Part shown: one piece after another, positions 1 to 8,036 of the stretch
How the letters are laid out: every line of letters starts with the position of its first letter
How positions within the stretch are numbered: position 1 is the stretch's first letter
Assembly: GCA_016702335.1 (NCBI GenBank)
Contig: JADJEF010000002.1
Coordinates: forward strand, 1 to 64,000
Source: Rhodocyclaceae bacterium
GTDB lineage: Bacteria; Pseudomonadota; Gammaproteobacteria; Burkholderiales; Rhodocyclaceae
DNA length: 64,000 nt
Direction: 5' to 3'
The notes under the pieces: generated by a model
Told to the model about the DNA's origin: nothing
The model's database searches: none
Seen by the model: the letters and a program-made list of their open reading frames with translations, nothing else
Made by a program: the position numbers and the translations under genes

Positions 1-1
1 T

Positions 2-214
2 TTTCTGATTGGCGATGACATCGCCATCAAGGTAAAAGCTAGCACCCGTGTGGGTTGGCGAGATTTCAAAGGGCTTGACCGGTTGGCGGAAGAAGGAGTT
101 TTCAAGCATTACCTCCTGGTCAGCCAAGACCCGATAGAAATGCGCGACGGGGCGCGGCATGCCCTGCCGTGGGCTAGCTTTATTGATGGACTTTGGGCTC
201 GAAGGTGGCTCTGA
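2..214 (+). CDS. C-terminal end of an AAA+ ATPase (DUF4143 family), partial
   Basis: The window opens inside this gene; 70 codons and the stop are visible. The segment DIAIKVKASTRVGWRDFKGL followed by LAEEGVFKHYLLVSQDP resembles the C-terminal nuclease-like DUF4143 portion of DUF4143-type AAA+ ATPases, in which a conserved E/D...KAS or EVKS strand precedes a line such as YLLVS.DP. The ATPase domain lies upstream, outside the window, so Walker motifs cannot be checked. Members of this family are common in accessory regions and their cellular role is mostly unknown. A complete member of the same family lies at 20320-21537 on the other strand. Confidence 0.6.
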   Translation, partial: FLIGDDIAIKVKASTRVGWRDFKGLDRLAEEGVFKHYLLVSQDPIEMRDGARHALPWASFIDGLWARRWL

Positions 215-394
215 TCTGACCTGCCAAACTCGGGGGGCGCTGGGTAGCTACAAAACCGATTGCCGCCAATCTCGCTCACTCAACACCAAAAGCAGTTGGT
301 AACTCGCGTTAGCCGCTCAGTTTCTGGTTTGGCGTAACCGCAGGTTGGTCGATACTTCGGCCCAATTGCTATTACGTTGAACCATTATTTGCCT

Positions 395-1609
395 ATGTTC
401 TCTTGCCCACTGTCTAAATTATTGGTGCAACTGGCTGTGTTGCTGACCTTTGCCGCGACGGGTACCGCGTCACTGGCAGCAAAGAAGCCTGCAGCACGCA
501 CGGCGTCTGCAAAGGGTAGTGAATGGTTTGTCGAGTCGGGCGGTTGCCGCGTCTATGCCAAGGGCTCGGCGCTTGCCAGACTCAAGGAAATGGCCGAGCG
601 CGGCAAGGTCACTTGGGCAGGGCGCTGCGTCAAGGGCCAGATTCACGGCCCCGGGGTGCTCAGTGAGACCGGTGAGGTGGCGGTCAAAGGGCGTACCAAG
701 CGCTATGCCTACTATCTGTCGGGCCGTGCAGACAAGGGCCGGCGGACAGGCGAGTGGAAGCGCGAGACAATGGAGCGCTTTGTTGATAGTTCCAAGATAT
801 GGACCAGCCTTTCGCGACAAAACTGGGTTGATGGCGTCGCAAAAGGCAAGGCCAAACTGGTGAAGGTCGAGAGCGACAACCAGCACTCCGATATTTTCAT
901 GCGCAAGGTGCTTGCCCCGGAGCGCAAGTACGATAGCGCTGCGAAGACGACGCCCTTGCAGGGGCCGGAACCGTCTTCCCCCGAAACGGGGCTCAAGCTG
1001 GCCAGTGCTGACAGTGTGACTCTGGCCGGCACGGCCCAAGCCGCATTAACGTCGACCCCGGTAGCCCCCATTCCCACGCCAACTCCCGCTGCCACCGCCT
1101 CTGCGGAGCCCGCCCCGGTCGCACCGCCGACCCCCCCGAGTGTGGCGACCGCACCCGTCAGGGTTACGTTGCGCAGCGTGCCCGAGCCAACGATCAGGCT
1201 TACTGAAACGCAGCCGCCATTCATCAAGCCAGACAAGCTTCAGTTGGTCAGCAGCTGCCATATGGATACCCTGAACGACAAAACCTGGGGGATGGAGGTG
1301 CTGCCGGTGGCCGACAAAAAGGCGATTCGCATCACCGGTTGGGCGCTTGACGACGTCTCGCGTGGTCTGGCCAAGGCGACGGTACTGGTCATCGAGAGCG
1401 CGGAAGGCCGACGCTACTTTTCCCCCACCCAACCGGTCGAGCGGCCTGATGTGGCGGATTTTTTCAAGGCGCCCAGCTTCAAAGGGGCGGGTTACAAGGC
1501 AGTAATCTCCGCCGAGGGGTTGCCGGCTGGCGACTACGAGGTTGCAGTGGTGATGGAAACGGCCGATCGCGCGCTACTTTGTACCAATGGGCGCCGCTTA
1601 CGTCTCTAG
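395..1609 (+). CDS. Secreted protein with MORN-like repeat and C-terminal beta domain
   Basis: About 404 residues from ATG 395; an in-frame TTG at 377 would add six residues. There is no good ribosome site for either start. Residues 1-27 form a hydrophobic signal peptide ending near TASLA. Residues about 60-95 (YAKGSALARL, then VTWAGRCVKGQIHGPGVL) resemble MORN repeats. A Pro/Ala/Thr-rich linker covers roughly residues 200-265. The C-terminal about 110 residues (ITGWALDD, RPDVADFF, GYKAVI, LPAGDYEVAVV) look like a small beta-sandwich domain also found attached to some cell-envelope enzymes. Export to the periplasm or envelope is inferred; the function is not known. It stands alone, with a possible terminator after the stop. 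Confidence 0.6.
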   Translation: MFSCPLSKLLVQLAVLLTFAATGTASLAAKKPAARTASAKGSEWFVESGGCRVYAKGSALARLKEMAERGKVTWAGRCVKGQIHGPGVLSETGEVAVKGRTKRYAYYLSGRADKGRRTGEWKRETMERFVDSSKIWTSLSRQNWVDGVAKGKAKLVKVESDNQHSDIFMRKVLAPERKYDSAAKTTPLQGPEPSSPETGLKLASADSVTLAGTAQAALTSTPVAPIPTPTPAATASAEPAPVAPPTPPSVATAPVRVTLRSVPEPTIRLTETQPPFIKPDKLQLVSSCHMDTLNDKTWGMEVLPVADKKAIRITGWALDDVSRGLAKATVLVIESAEGRRYFSPTQPVERPDVADFFKAPSFKGAGYKAVISAEGLPAGDYEVAVVMETADRALLCTNGRRLRL

Positions 1610-1618
1610 TTGGCACGT

Positions 1619-1640
1619 ATCGCACTCTTAAGTGTGCGAT
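1619..1640 (+). terminator. Possible weak terminator after the MORN-like gene
   Basis: Arms ATCGCAC and GTGCGAT around an 8-nt loop, ten bases after the stop codon at 1609. A short AT-rich tail follows but there is no clean T-run, so this could be a processing hairpin instead. Confidence 0.35.
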
Positions 1641-1738
1641 TTATCGATTCATTCATCGTGCTATGGTCTGCACGGCGTGTTCAGTCACCGCAAGACGGAG
1701 ATCGCGGCACGCGTATGCCTGCATGTTTCCGTGCTAGA

Positions 1739-1764
1739 TTGTGTGTATAAGCTGTTACACACAA
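1739..1764 (+). promoter_or_regulatory. Perfect inverted repeat, candidate VapB operator
   Basis: TTGTGTGTA, eight bases, then TACACACAA: a perfect nine-base inverted repeat. It ends one base before the Shine-Dalgarno sequence AGGAGG (1766-1771) of vapB. VapB-family antitoxins and VapBC complexes autoregulate by binding inverted repeats in their own promoter, so this is the obvious candidate site. Binding itself is inferred. Confidence 0.6.
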
Positions 1765-1776
1765 CAGGAGGTTCGT

Positions 1777-2031
1777 ATGGGCACCATGTCAACCCGGGTA
1801 TTCATGAATGGCAATAGTCAGGCCGTCCGCATTCCTCAAGAGTTCAGGCTGGATGTCCAGCAGGTAGAAATTTCCCGGACCGAGCAGGGCGATTTGTTGC
1901 TCCATCCGCTACCCGTCGATCGAGGTTCAGACCTGTTAGCGGCGTTGGCGGGGTTTGATGAGGGGTTTGCCGAGGCCCTGGCAGCGGATCGCGATGAGCA
2001 GCCGGTGATGCAGGAGAGAGAGGCGCTGTGA
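1777..2031 (+). CDS. vapB: VapB-type antitoxin (AbrB/MazE fold)
   Basis: 84 residues; start ATG 1777 has a strong AGGAGG five bases upstream (a second ATG lies at 1786). The N-terminus STRVFMNGNSQAVRIPQEFR is typical of VapB/VagC proteins with an AbrB-type swapped-hairpin DNA-binding domain (residues about 4-48). The acidic C-terminus (DEGFAEALAADRDEQ) is the part expected to wrap and inhibit the toxin. Its TGA overlaps the GTG start of vapC, so the two are translationally coupled. Together they form a type II toxin-antitoxin module probably repressed through the inverted repeat at 1739-1764. Confidence 0.9.
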   Translation: MGTMSTRVFMNGNSQAVRIPQEFRLDVQQVEISRTEQGDLLLHPLPVDRGSDLLAALAGFDEGFAEALAADRDEQPVMQEREAL

Positions 2032-2435
2032 TTTACCTGCTCGACACCAACATATTGATTTATCTCATCAAGAACAGGCCTGCATCGGTCGCGCACCGCG
2101 TCAATGATCTGCCCGGAGGCGCGACCCTGGGAATGTCGTTCGTGACCTACGCCGAACTGCTCAAAGGCGCTGAGCGCAGTACCCGGAAACCGGACGTCTT
2201 GCGGCAATTGGATCGCCTGTTGCGCATCGTCCCGGTTTACTTCGAGACCAATCAAAATTTTTGCAGGCATTACGCCATACAGGCAAATCGTTTGCGCAGT
2301 GCAGGCACGCCGGTGGGCTGCAACGATCTGTGGATTGCTTGCCACGCTCTGATGCTGGAAGCGACACTGGTGACCAATAATCAGCGCGAATTCTCCCGAA
2401 TTGACGGCCTTCGCCTGGAGAATTGGGCGGAGTAG
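2028..2435 (+). CDS. vapC: VapC-type PIN-domain ribonuclease toxin
   Basis: 135 residues from GTG 2028, overlapping the vapB stop. A PIN domain spans the protein: YLLDTNILIYLIKN carries the first catalytic Asp, YAELLKGAER the conserved Glu, and NDLWIACHAL a further acidic residue, followed by LVTNNQREFSRIDGL. These acidic residues coordinate Mg2+ for RNA cleavage; VapC toxins typically cut initiator tRNA or rRNA. Length and motif order are normal, so the toxin looks intact. Its activity is expected to be neutralised by the VapB encoded immediately upstream. Confidence 0.92.
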   Translation: MIYLLDTNILIYLIKNRPASVAHRVNDLPGGATLGMSFVTYAELLKGAERSTRKPDVLRQLDRLLRIVPVYFETNQNFCRHYAIQANRLRSAGTPVGCNDLWIACHALMLEATLVTNNQREFSRIDGLRLENWAE

Positions 2436-2550
2436 CCTGCTTCTGAGCGCGCTACGTTGGTGTTTTTGGACAGCCGCATGTGACTTCGGTTCGCCCTTAT
2501 CATTCGCCTCCGCTCACCTGACGTGGCAAAACGACAAAATTCGGGTCGTA

Positions 2551-2580
2551 CCGCCGTCTCGCCAGCGCCGACTTGCCGAC
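2551..2580 (+). repeat. Bipartite repeat, copy 1 (intergenic)
   Basis: CGCCGT, CTCG, CCAGCGCCGACTT, then GCCGA. It lies between vapC and the glycosyltransferase gene, about 35 bases before the GTG start at 2614. See the finding on the repeat family. Confidence 0.85.
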
Positions 2581-2613
2581 TTTATCGCCTGACTTGCCCT
2601 TAACGCTGCCTCC

Positions 2614-3756
2614 GTGCCTTTCGCCTTTGCTGCCCTGCTGGTTTCGTTTCTGGTGACACTCGTGCTTGTTCGCGCCGGGGTTCGTGCCGGGATTCGCAGC
2701 GCGGGACGGGCGCTCCTGGATACCTCTCGCCGCAACCCCTGGACGCGCGATACGCACCTCCATGGCTGGGGGCGAACCGGCGGGCTGGGCGTTTTTCTCG
2801 GTCTGGCCGTTGCCTTGGCTTTGCGCTGGGGTGCCGACCATCCAGAGGCCACGGTGCTGCTCGGGCTTTTGTCGGCCGCCAGCGTGGTTTTCCTGGCGGG
2901 TCTGGCCGACGACTTTACCCAGCGGGTGCGCGGCATGGTGCGTCTGCTGGCGGCCATCGCCTCGGCCTGGCTGGCGGGCACCTGGGTCGGCGCATGGGTC
3001 CCCCGGCTTGATGTGCCGGTGCTCGACGCGCTCTTGAGTCCCGGGCTGGCGCTGTTGCTCAGTTGCCTGCTGGTGGCCGGCATTACCAATGCCTTCAACA
3101 TCATTGATGGTTTTAACGGCCTTGCGGGTGGCGTGGCGACCATCATCCTGCTCGGCATTGCCTATGTGGGCTTCAAGGTGAGCGATACCCTGGTAGTGGC
3201 CGGTGCGATCACGGCGATCGGTGCGATTGCCGGGTTTCTGTTCTTCAACTTCCCGCGCGGCATGGTGTTTCTGGGCGATGGTGGTGCCTACTTTCTGGGT
3301 TTCTGGATCGGTGAGCTGCTCATTCTGCTCGTGGCGCGCAACCCTGAGGTTTCGGCATGGTTTCCGCTCATGCTTTGCGCGTACCCAACCTGCGAGTTGC
3401 TTTTCTCGATCTACCGCCGCGCCCTTGGCAGGCGCGCGCATCCGGGCATGCCGGATATCGCCCATTTGCACCATTTGATCTACATGCGCCTGGTGCGTTG
3501 GCTGGCCGGCGGTCATTTGCCCGAGCGGCACATGATTCGCAACTCGCTGACCGCGCCGTATTTGTGGGCCATTACCTCAATCGCTGTGGCACCTGCGGTC
3601 GTGTTTTGGGAAAGTACGCACCTGCTGCAACTGGGCGCACTGTTGTTTGCCGCCGGGTACGTGTATGCCTACCTGCGCATCGTGCGCTTTCGCTCGCCAC
3701 GCTGGTGGGTACTGCGCAACGCTCCACCCTCGACTGAAAAGAAAACTGACGCATGA
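2614..3756 (+). CDS. Polyprenyl-phosphate glycosyl-1-phosphate transferase, WecA/WbpL-like
   Basis: 380 residues, many hydrophobic segments. It carries the hallmarks of the WecA/MraY/WbpL family (glycosyltransferase family 4): an acidic pair in GLADDFTQRVRG, the loop NAFNIIDGFNGLAGG, FLGDGGAYFLGF, and a cytoplasmic basic/His loop IAHLHHLIYMR. Such enzymes load a sugar-1-phosphate onto undecaprenyl phosphate, the first membrane step in O-antigen or exopolysaccharide synthesis. Start is GTG 2614, preceded by repeat copy 1. The TGA overlaps the ATG of the O-antigen-ligase-like gene downstream, suggesting co-translation. The exact sugar donor cannot be read from sequence. Confidence 0.85.
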   Translation: MPFAFAALLVSFLVTLVLVRAGVRAGIRSAGRALLDTSRRNPWTRDTHLHGWGRTGGLGVFLGLAVALALRWGADHPEATVLLGLLSAASVVFLAGLADDFTQRVRGMVRLLAAIASAWLAGTWVGAWVPRLDVPVLDALLSPGLALLLSCLLVAGITNAFNIIDGFNGLAGGVATIILLGIAYVGFKVSDTLVVAGAITAIGAIAGFLFFNFPRGMVFLGDGGAYFLGFWIGELLILLVARNPEVSAWFPLMLCAYPTCELLFSIYRRALGRRAHPGMPDIAHLHHLIYMRLVRWLAGGHLPERHMIRNSLTAPYLWAITSIAVAPAVVFWESTHLLQLGALLFAAGYVYAYLRIVRFRSPRWWVLRNAPPSTEKKTDA

Positions 3757-6557
3757 CTCTCCTTCGATCTCGAGCGATGTTGTTTTCCGCTTGTCTTCTT
3801 GCTGCGGTTCTGGCTGCGGTACCGACCATGATGAACCCGGCTATGGATCGTGGGTTTGAGCTGAGCAAGCAAATGCTGAGCACGCCTTTCAGCTTTCTAG
3901 CCCTGGCAGCACTGAGTGGCGGAGGGTGGCTGATCGGGCGCGGGGCTGTCGCGACGCCGATCGACATGTGTCGGCGAGTTTCTTGGCTGTTCGCTGGCTG
4001 GTTAGCTCTATTGCTGATCTCTACCGTCTTTAGCGAGCGACCAGCGATGTCGATTTACGGCAGCTATCTCCGCTCCGAGGGGGTGCTGGCGTGGCTTTCG
4101 TACGCAGCAGTAGGGGCGGCAACCTTTGCTGTCATCAGGTCTGCGTCCACTGGCTCGCGTTTGCCGGGGCTTCTAGTGGACGTTTTGATACTCGCGGCTT
4201 TGGTCCCAATACTTTTTGCCCTGTTTCAGCGTTTCGGATTTGACCGTTACTATTTTGCAGTGCTGGACCGCACCCGCGCTCCGGGCACGATCGGTAACGC
4301 GGTGTTCCTGGGGCAGTACTGCGCACTAGTGATCCCGCTTGCGCTGGCGCGGCTATGGCAGGCGTGGCCGCGCCGGCTTGAGTGCACCGTCTGGGTCGTT
4401 GTCACGGCGCTTCTTGCCGTGGGATTGGTTGGAAGTCAAAGCCGAGGCCCGCTCTTGGCATTGGTGCCAGCGCTTTTCACCTTTGCCGTCCTGGCCGCCG
4501 CCTATAAACGCAAACCCATCTGGCTTGTTGCAGCTTTTGCCATGGTGCTCGCCGCAGCGACTGCGCTGGTAATTATTAACGTCGTGCCCGCTGCGCGCCA
4601 CTGGGCACAGCAGGTGCCGGTCGCCGCGCGGATGGTTGTGGCGGCCAATACTGCCGCGGCGACTCCGACGGCCCTCGCGACGCGCAGCGCCGAGATGCGC
4701 CTGTTGTTATGGCAAGTTGGCAATGAGACGTTGCAGGCGGCGTCACCGGCACGCACGCTGATTGGTTATGGGCCGGAAGTTGCCTACATGCACTATTACC
4801 CTCACATCACTGACGAGCTTTTGGGTGATGGGGGGGGGGCGGAAGTCAGCATCCCCGATCGCCTCCACGCTGAAGCCCTTGACCTGATACTGAACCACGG
4901 TGTGCTCGCCTGGGTTGCCTATACGACGCTGCTAGGTACCTTGCTTTGGGCCATTGTCAGCACTCTGCTGCCCGCCAGCACTCGTTCCGGCGGACGAAAT
5001 TTTTCGATCGCGGCACTGGCAGGCGGTGCCGCCGCGGCGCTCGTGACTGGGCAGAGCGGATGGACGGCCGCCCTCGTACCGGCTTTCTGCTTGGGTTTGG
5101 TACTGGGCTGCATGAGCTTCATGACCCTGCGTGCCTGGCGGCAGGCACGCTCGCCGGATGCTGCGGCAGACGCCATGGTGGCAGGCGGGACCCCAGACGA
5201 CCGGCCATTGCTTATTGGCGGCGTCTCGGCACTGTTGGTGTTCTGGTTTGATGCTCAGATCAGTCTCCCGGTGCAAACCGGGAGACTCGCTCAGTTCGCC
5301 CTCGCCGGACTGCTATTTGCCTTGGTGACGCGCCAGTTTGATAAAGCGACTGGCATTCGCGATGAGCATCAACAAGGAGTTGCCGCGGCGTCGGATTTGG
5401 CCGTTTGGCTCGCCGCGCTGGCGGGGTTGCTTATTGCTGCGCTGGCTGCGTTCTGGCCGGTTGCTGATCTGGATGCCAGCCTGCGCGCTACGCAAAATCA
5501 GTTCGCACTCTGGAATCTCGTTCCCCCGTTGTTGGTCATGATGATCGGCTTCGGGTTGCTTTATGTTCGATTGGGCGGGCGGCAGACGCTACGCGGAGCT
5601 ACCGTTGTGTTGATGATTTGCGCTGTCTATGCCGCCGTGCATTACTTGCTGGTCGTACCTATTTCGGCGAGCTTTGGCGAGGCCGAGGTGTTGCGTATGG
5701 CGCAGGCTTCCTTATTGCCTATGCTTTTCGTGCTGCTTGCCTGCCTGATCTTTGCTTGGCGTGCAGAGAGTGCATCGGGCGTCATGCCGGCCGAGCGCTC
5801 TGGCGACCCCGTACCCGAAGACTTGGCCGCTTGGTCGCTGGGTGCCGTTTTCTTAGTCCTGACGCTAGGCGCAGGCACAGCGGGCTGGCAACAGATGCGC
5901 GCGGACGTTAGCGCAACCTGGGCCCGGGCGGCGCTGAAGATCGCCAATCAGCCTCTTGCGGAGACTCTGGCGCTCACGGCCTTTACCGCATTGCCACACG
6001 ACAGGCACTATCGTCGGCAGGTTCTCGAAGACACGTTAGTGCAGAGTCTGAAAGACTTGTCCGGTCAAAGTGGGCGTGGGATCGACGCCGATCATCTGGC
6101 CGCCAACCTGGCGACCAGCCTGGCCTTGGCCCAGGATACGCAGCGCCTGTACCCTCACGACCCGTGGACGGCCATGGGTGTTGCCCGGGTGCATCAAGTG
6201 TTGGCATCACCCCCGATCCGCAAGCTAGACGCACGGGCAGCAGATGTCGCCGAACAGCGGGCGCGCGAGCAGTTTGCTAACGCCCACCGACTATTCCCTG
6301 CCCAGAGCGAGATTCTTGGCAATTGGGGGCAGTTCGAGTTTATGGTGGGCCAAAGCGCTGAGGGTCATCGCCTGCTTGATGAACTGGAGCAGCGCCACCG
6401 GGACAAGCCCGATGCCTACGTACTGCGGCTGGAATCGATGCCTTCTGACCGTGTCGAAGCCGAAAAAGTTCTCGCGCGCGCCAGTCAGTTTGTCAGCGCG
6501 ACAGGGCTTGCTCAAATCCGAGCGGTCGCGAGTGCGCAACATGGCACCAGGCATTGA
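3753..6557 (+). CDS. O-antigen ligase/polymerase-like membrane protein with TPR-like tail
   Basis: 934 residues starting at ATG 3753, overlapping the previous stop by four bases. The N-terminal roughly 680 residues hold a dozen or more hydrophobic segments; the region GYGPEVAYMHYYP...ADRLHAEALDLILNHGVLAW-like (about 335-395) matches the periplasmic loop signature of the Wzy_C/WaaL superfamily (O-antigen ligases, polymerases and PglL-type oligosaccharyltransferases). The C-terminal 250 residues are helical and TPR-like. The likely role is polymerising, ligating or transferring a lipid-linked glycan in the periplasm, in keeping with the WecA-like neighbour. A ten-G run at 4830-4839 sits inside the periplasmic loop and could make the frame slip-prone. 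Confidence 0.75.
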   Translation: MTLLRSRAMLFSACLLAAVLAAVPTMMNPAMDRGFELSKQMLSTPFSFLALAALSGGGWLIGRGAVATPIDMCRRVSWLFAGWLALLLISTVFSERPAMSIYGSYLRSEGVLAWLSYAAVGAATFAVIRSASTGSRLPGLLVDVLILAALVPILFALFQRFGFDRYYFAVLDRTRAPGTIGNAVFLGQYCALVIPLALARLWQAWPRRLECTVWVVVTALLAVGLVGSQSRGPLLALVPALFTFAVLAAAYKRKPIWLVAAFAMVLAAATALVIINVVPAARHWAQQVPVAARMVVAANTAAATPTALATRSAEMRLLLWQVGNETLQAASPARTLIGYGPEVAYMHYYPHITDELLGDGGGAEVSIPDRLHAEALDLILNHGVLAWVAYTTLLGTLLWAIVSTLLPASTRSGGRNFSIAALAGGAAAALVTGQSGWTAALVPAFCLGLVLGCMSFMTLRAWRQARSPDAAADAMVAGGTPDDRPLLIGGVSALLVFWFDAQISLPVQTGRLAQFALAGLLFALVTRQFDKATGIRDEHQQGVAAASDLAVWLAALAGLLIAALAAFWPVADLDASLRATQNQFALWNLVPPLLVMMIGFGLLYVRLGGRQTLRGATVVLMICAVYAAVHYLLVVPISASFGEAEVLRMAQASLLPMLFVLLACLIFAWRAESASGVMPAERSGDPVPEDLAAWSLGAVFLVLTLGAGTAGWQQMRADVSATWARAALKIANQPLAETLALTAFTALPHDRHYRRQVLEDTLVQSLKDLSGQSGRGIDADHLAANLATSLALAQDTQRLYPHDPWTAMGVARVHQVLASPPIRKLDARAADVAEQRAREQFANAHRLFPAQSEILGNWGQFEFMVGQSAEGHRLLDELEQRHRDKPDAYVLRLESMPSDRVEAEKVLARASQFVSATGLAQIRAVASAQHGTRH
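4830..4839 (+). repeat. Ten-base poly-G tract inside the ligase-like gene
   Basis: An uninterrupted run of ten G, read as part of LGDGGGAEVS. In this sequence the frame stays open. A change of one or two bases would truncate the protein at about residue 360. Confidence 0.9.
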
Positions 6558-6838
6558 GCGATTGAGGTGATTGATTGGCCAATCGTCGATACCACTTGGC
6601 GTTTGCGCAAGATTCAGCTCGCCACCCATGGACAGGAACGCGAAGCTTCCGAATCTCGCTGCCTGGGAGTTGCGAGGCTGAAGCGTGTGCTCGACCGAGG
6701 CTTGTTGCAAACACGCAACAGATAATGAAAAACCACAACGGCTTTGCGTTGTCCTGTCAAAGCCATGCTACGATTCGCACAGGTTTGACAAATAAGATTG
6801 TAGTTACGAGCAAAGTTTGGTCTTTTAAAGGGGTGTTC

Positions 6839-7963
6839 ATGATGGCAAAAAGAGTTAGCAAAAGTTTGAGTGCGGTCGCCGTGGCCTTGGTGCCTATGGT
6901 TTATGCCGGTGGTGTTGCGGCTGCCGATTACACGACCACCACGGCCTCTGTTACGTTGTTCGGTACGGACGGAAAGCCCACGGCGGCATTCAAACAACTC
7001 TTGCAGGCGACCTTCGGACAGGGCACTCTGGTAAATGTTTTTGCAGGCGGCGCGAGCGTTGGTCAGTTGGTAACCGCTGACGCTTCGCGTGGTGGCAATA
7101 ACTATGCACTCCAAGGCGGCACGCGCTTCTCACTGCCCGGACAGGGCACGGGTGCGGCTGCAGGTGGTCACGCACCAAAATGGAACGGTTGGTTGAGCTT
7201 GGCGCGCAACAGCGTCGCCTACAAGTTCCAGCCCCTCGCATCAGACGGGCATGTTAAGAATGTCACTGCCGGTATTGACTATACCTTTGACAACAAGATC
7301 ATTGCTGGTGTGGCGGTGATGTATGACAAGAGTGATTTTGACCTCACCGGTACCGTGTTTACGGCTGGCAGCAAGCTGAAAGGCGACGGCTACAAAGTGG
7401 CACCGTATGTGGCGGTACCTCTGACAAGGAACCTGGTGCTTGACGCCATGGTCGGTATGGGCACCTCCGATGTTGATCTCGATCTGGGTACGGTTACTGG
7501 CGCAAGCAACAACATCGACGGAAAAACCCGCTTCTTCACCAGCGGCCTGACCTTCACGGCTGCGAAATCTGGCCCGGTTGGTCTTTCCGGGCGTGCGGCT
7601 TATGTGAGCGTCAAAGACAAGCTCGGCTCATTTGTCTTGACAAACGGTGCCGGCGCAACCAATGCGGTGGGCAATGTTGATACCAAACTCAGCCAGGGCC
7701 GCGTGGGCGGCAAGGTGACATACGATGCAGGGTTCTGGACCCCGTATCTTGGCCTGACCTACGTCTATGACTTCAAGAAGCCGAACGATGACCTCGTTCT
7801 TGGTTTGAAGCCGAAGGCGGATCGTGACGGTGTCGTGGGCACGGTGGGCGTGAGCTTCAACGGCAGGGGTCCTTTGTACGGCTCGGTTCAGTACTCGCAC
7901 GAGGCCTCGCGTGACCAGATCAAGAACAACCAGATCATGTTGAACCTGGGTGTCAAGTTCTAA
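6839..7963 (+). CDS. Outer-membrane autotransporter-type beta-barrel protein
   Basis: 374 residues from ATG 6839 (a second ATG follows directly); the reading frame is open further upstream, but a signal peptide, MAKRVSKSLSAVAVALVPMV...AGGVAAA, begins here and AAAGGGG lies just upstream. The mature protein alternates polar and hydrophobic residues with many Gly/Tyr/Asp and ends NQIMLNLGVKF, the terminal Phe needed for BAM insertion. Segments such as GIDYTFDNKIIAGVAVMYD and GYKVAPYVAVPLTRNLVLDA resemble autotransporter beta-domains. There is no large passenger, so it may be a stand-alone barrel. A strong hairpin terminator follows. The function is unknown; outer-membrane location is well supported. 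Confidence 0.75.
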   Translation: MMAKRVSKSLSAVAVALVPMVYAGGVAAADYTTTTASVTLFGTDGKPTAAFKQLLQATFGQGTLVNVFAGGASVGQLVTADASRGGNNYALQGGTRFSLPGQGTGAAAGGHAPKWNGWLSLARNSVAYKFQPLASDGHVKNVTAGIDYTFDNKIIAGVAVMYDKSDFDLTGTVFTAGSKLKGDGYKVAPYVAVPLTRNLVLDAMVGMGTSDVDLDLGTVTGASNNIDGKTRFFTSGLTFTAAKSGPVGLSGRAAYVSVKDKLGSFVLTNGAGATNAVGNVDTKLSQGRVGGKVTYDAGFWTPYLGLTYVYDFKKPNDDLVLGLKPKADRDGVVGTVGVSFNGRGPLYGSVQYSHEASRDQIKNNQIMLNLGVKF

Positions 7964-7995
7964 GCACGTAAAAGCCTGCTGTAAAGCAACACCTG

Positions 7996-8036
7996 CTGCC
8001 GCTACGAGCACTGCTCGTAGCGGCAGTTTGTTTTTT
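7996..8036 (+). terminator. Strong rho-independent terminator-like hairpin
   Basis: CTGCCGCTACGAGCA pairs perfectly with TGCTCGTAGCGGCAG around a tiny loop, followed by TTTGTTTTTT. It would terminate the beta-barrel gene at 7963, but the same bases appear to encode the signal peptide of the next gene. Confidence 0.85.

Noticed and set aside
1632..1817. Open frame of 61 codons before vapB
   Set aside because: It overlaps the vapB operator, ribosome site and start in another frame and has no family resemblance.
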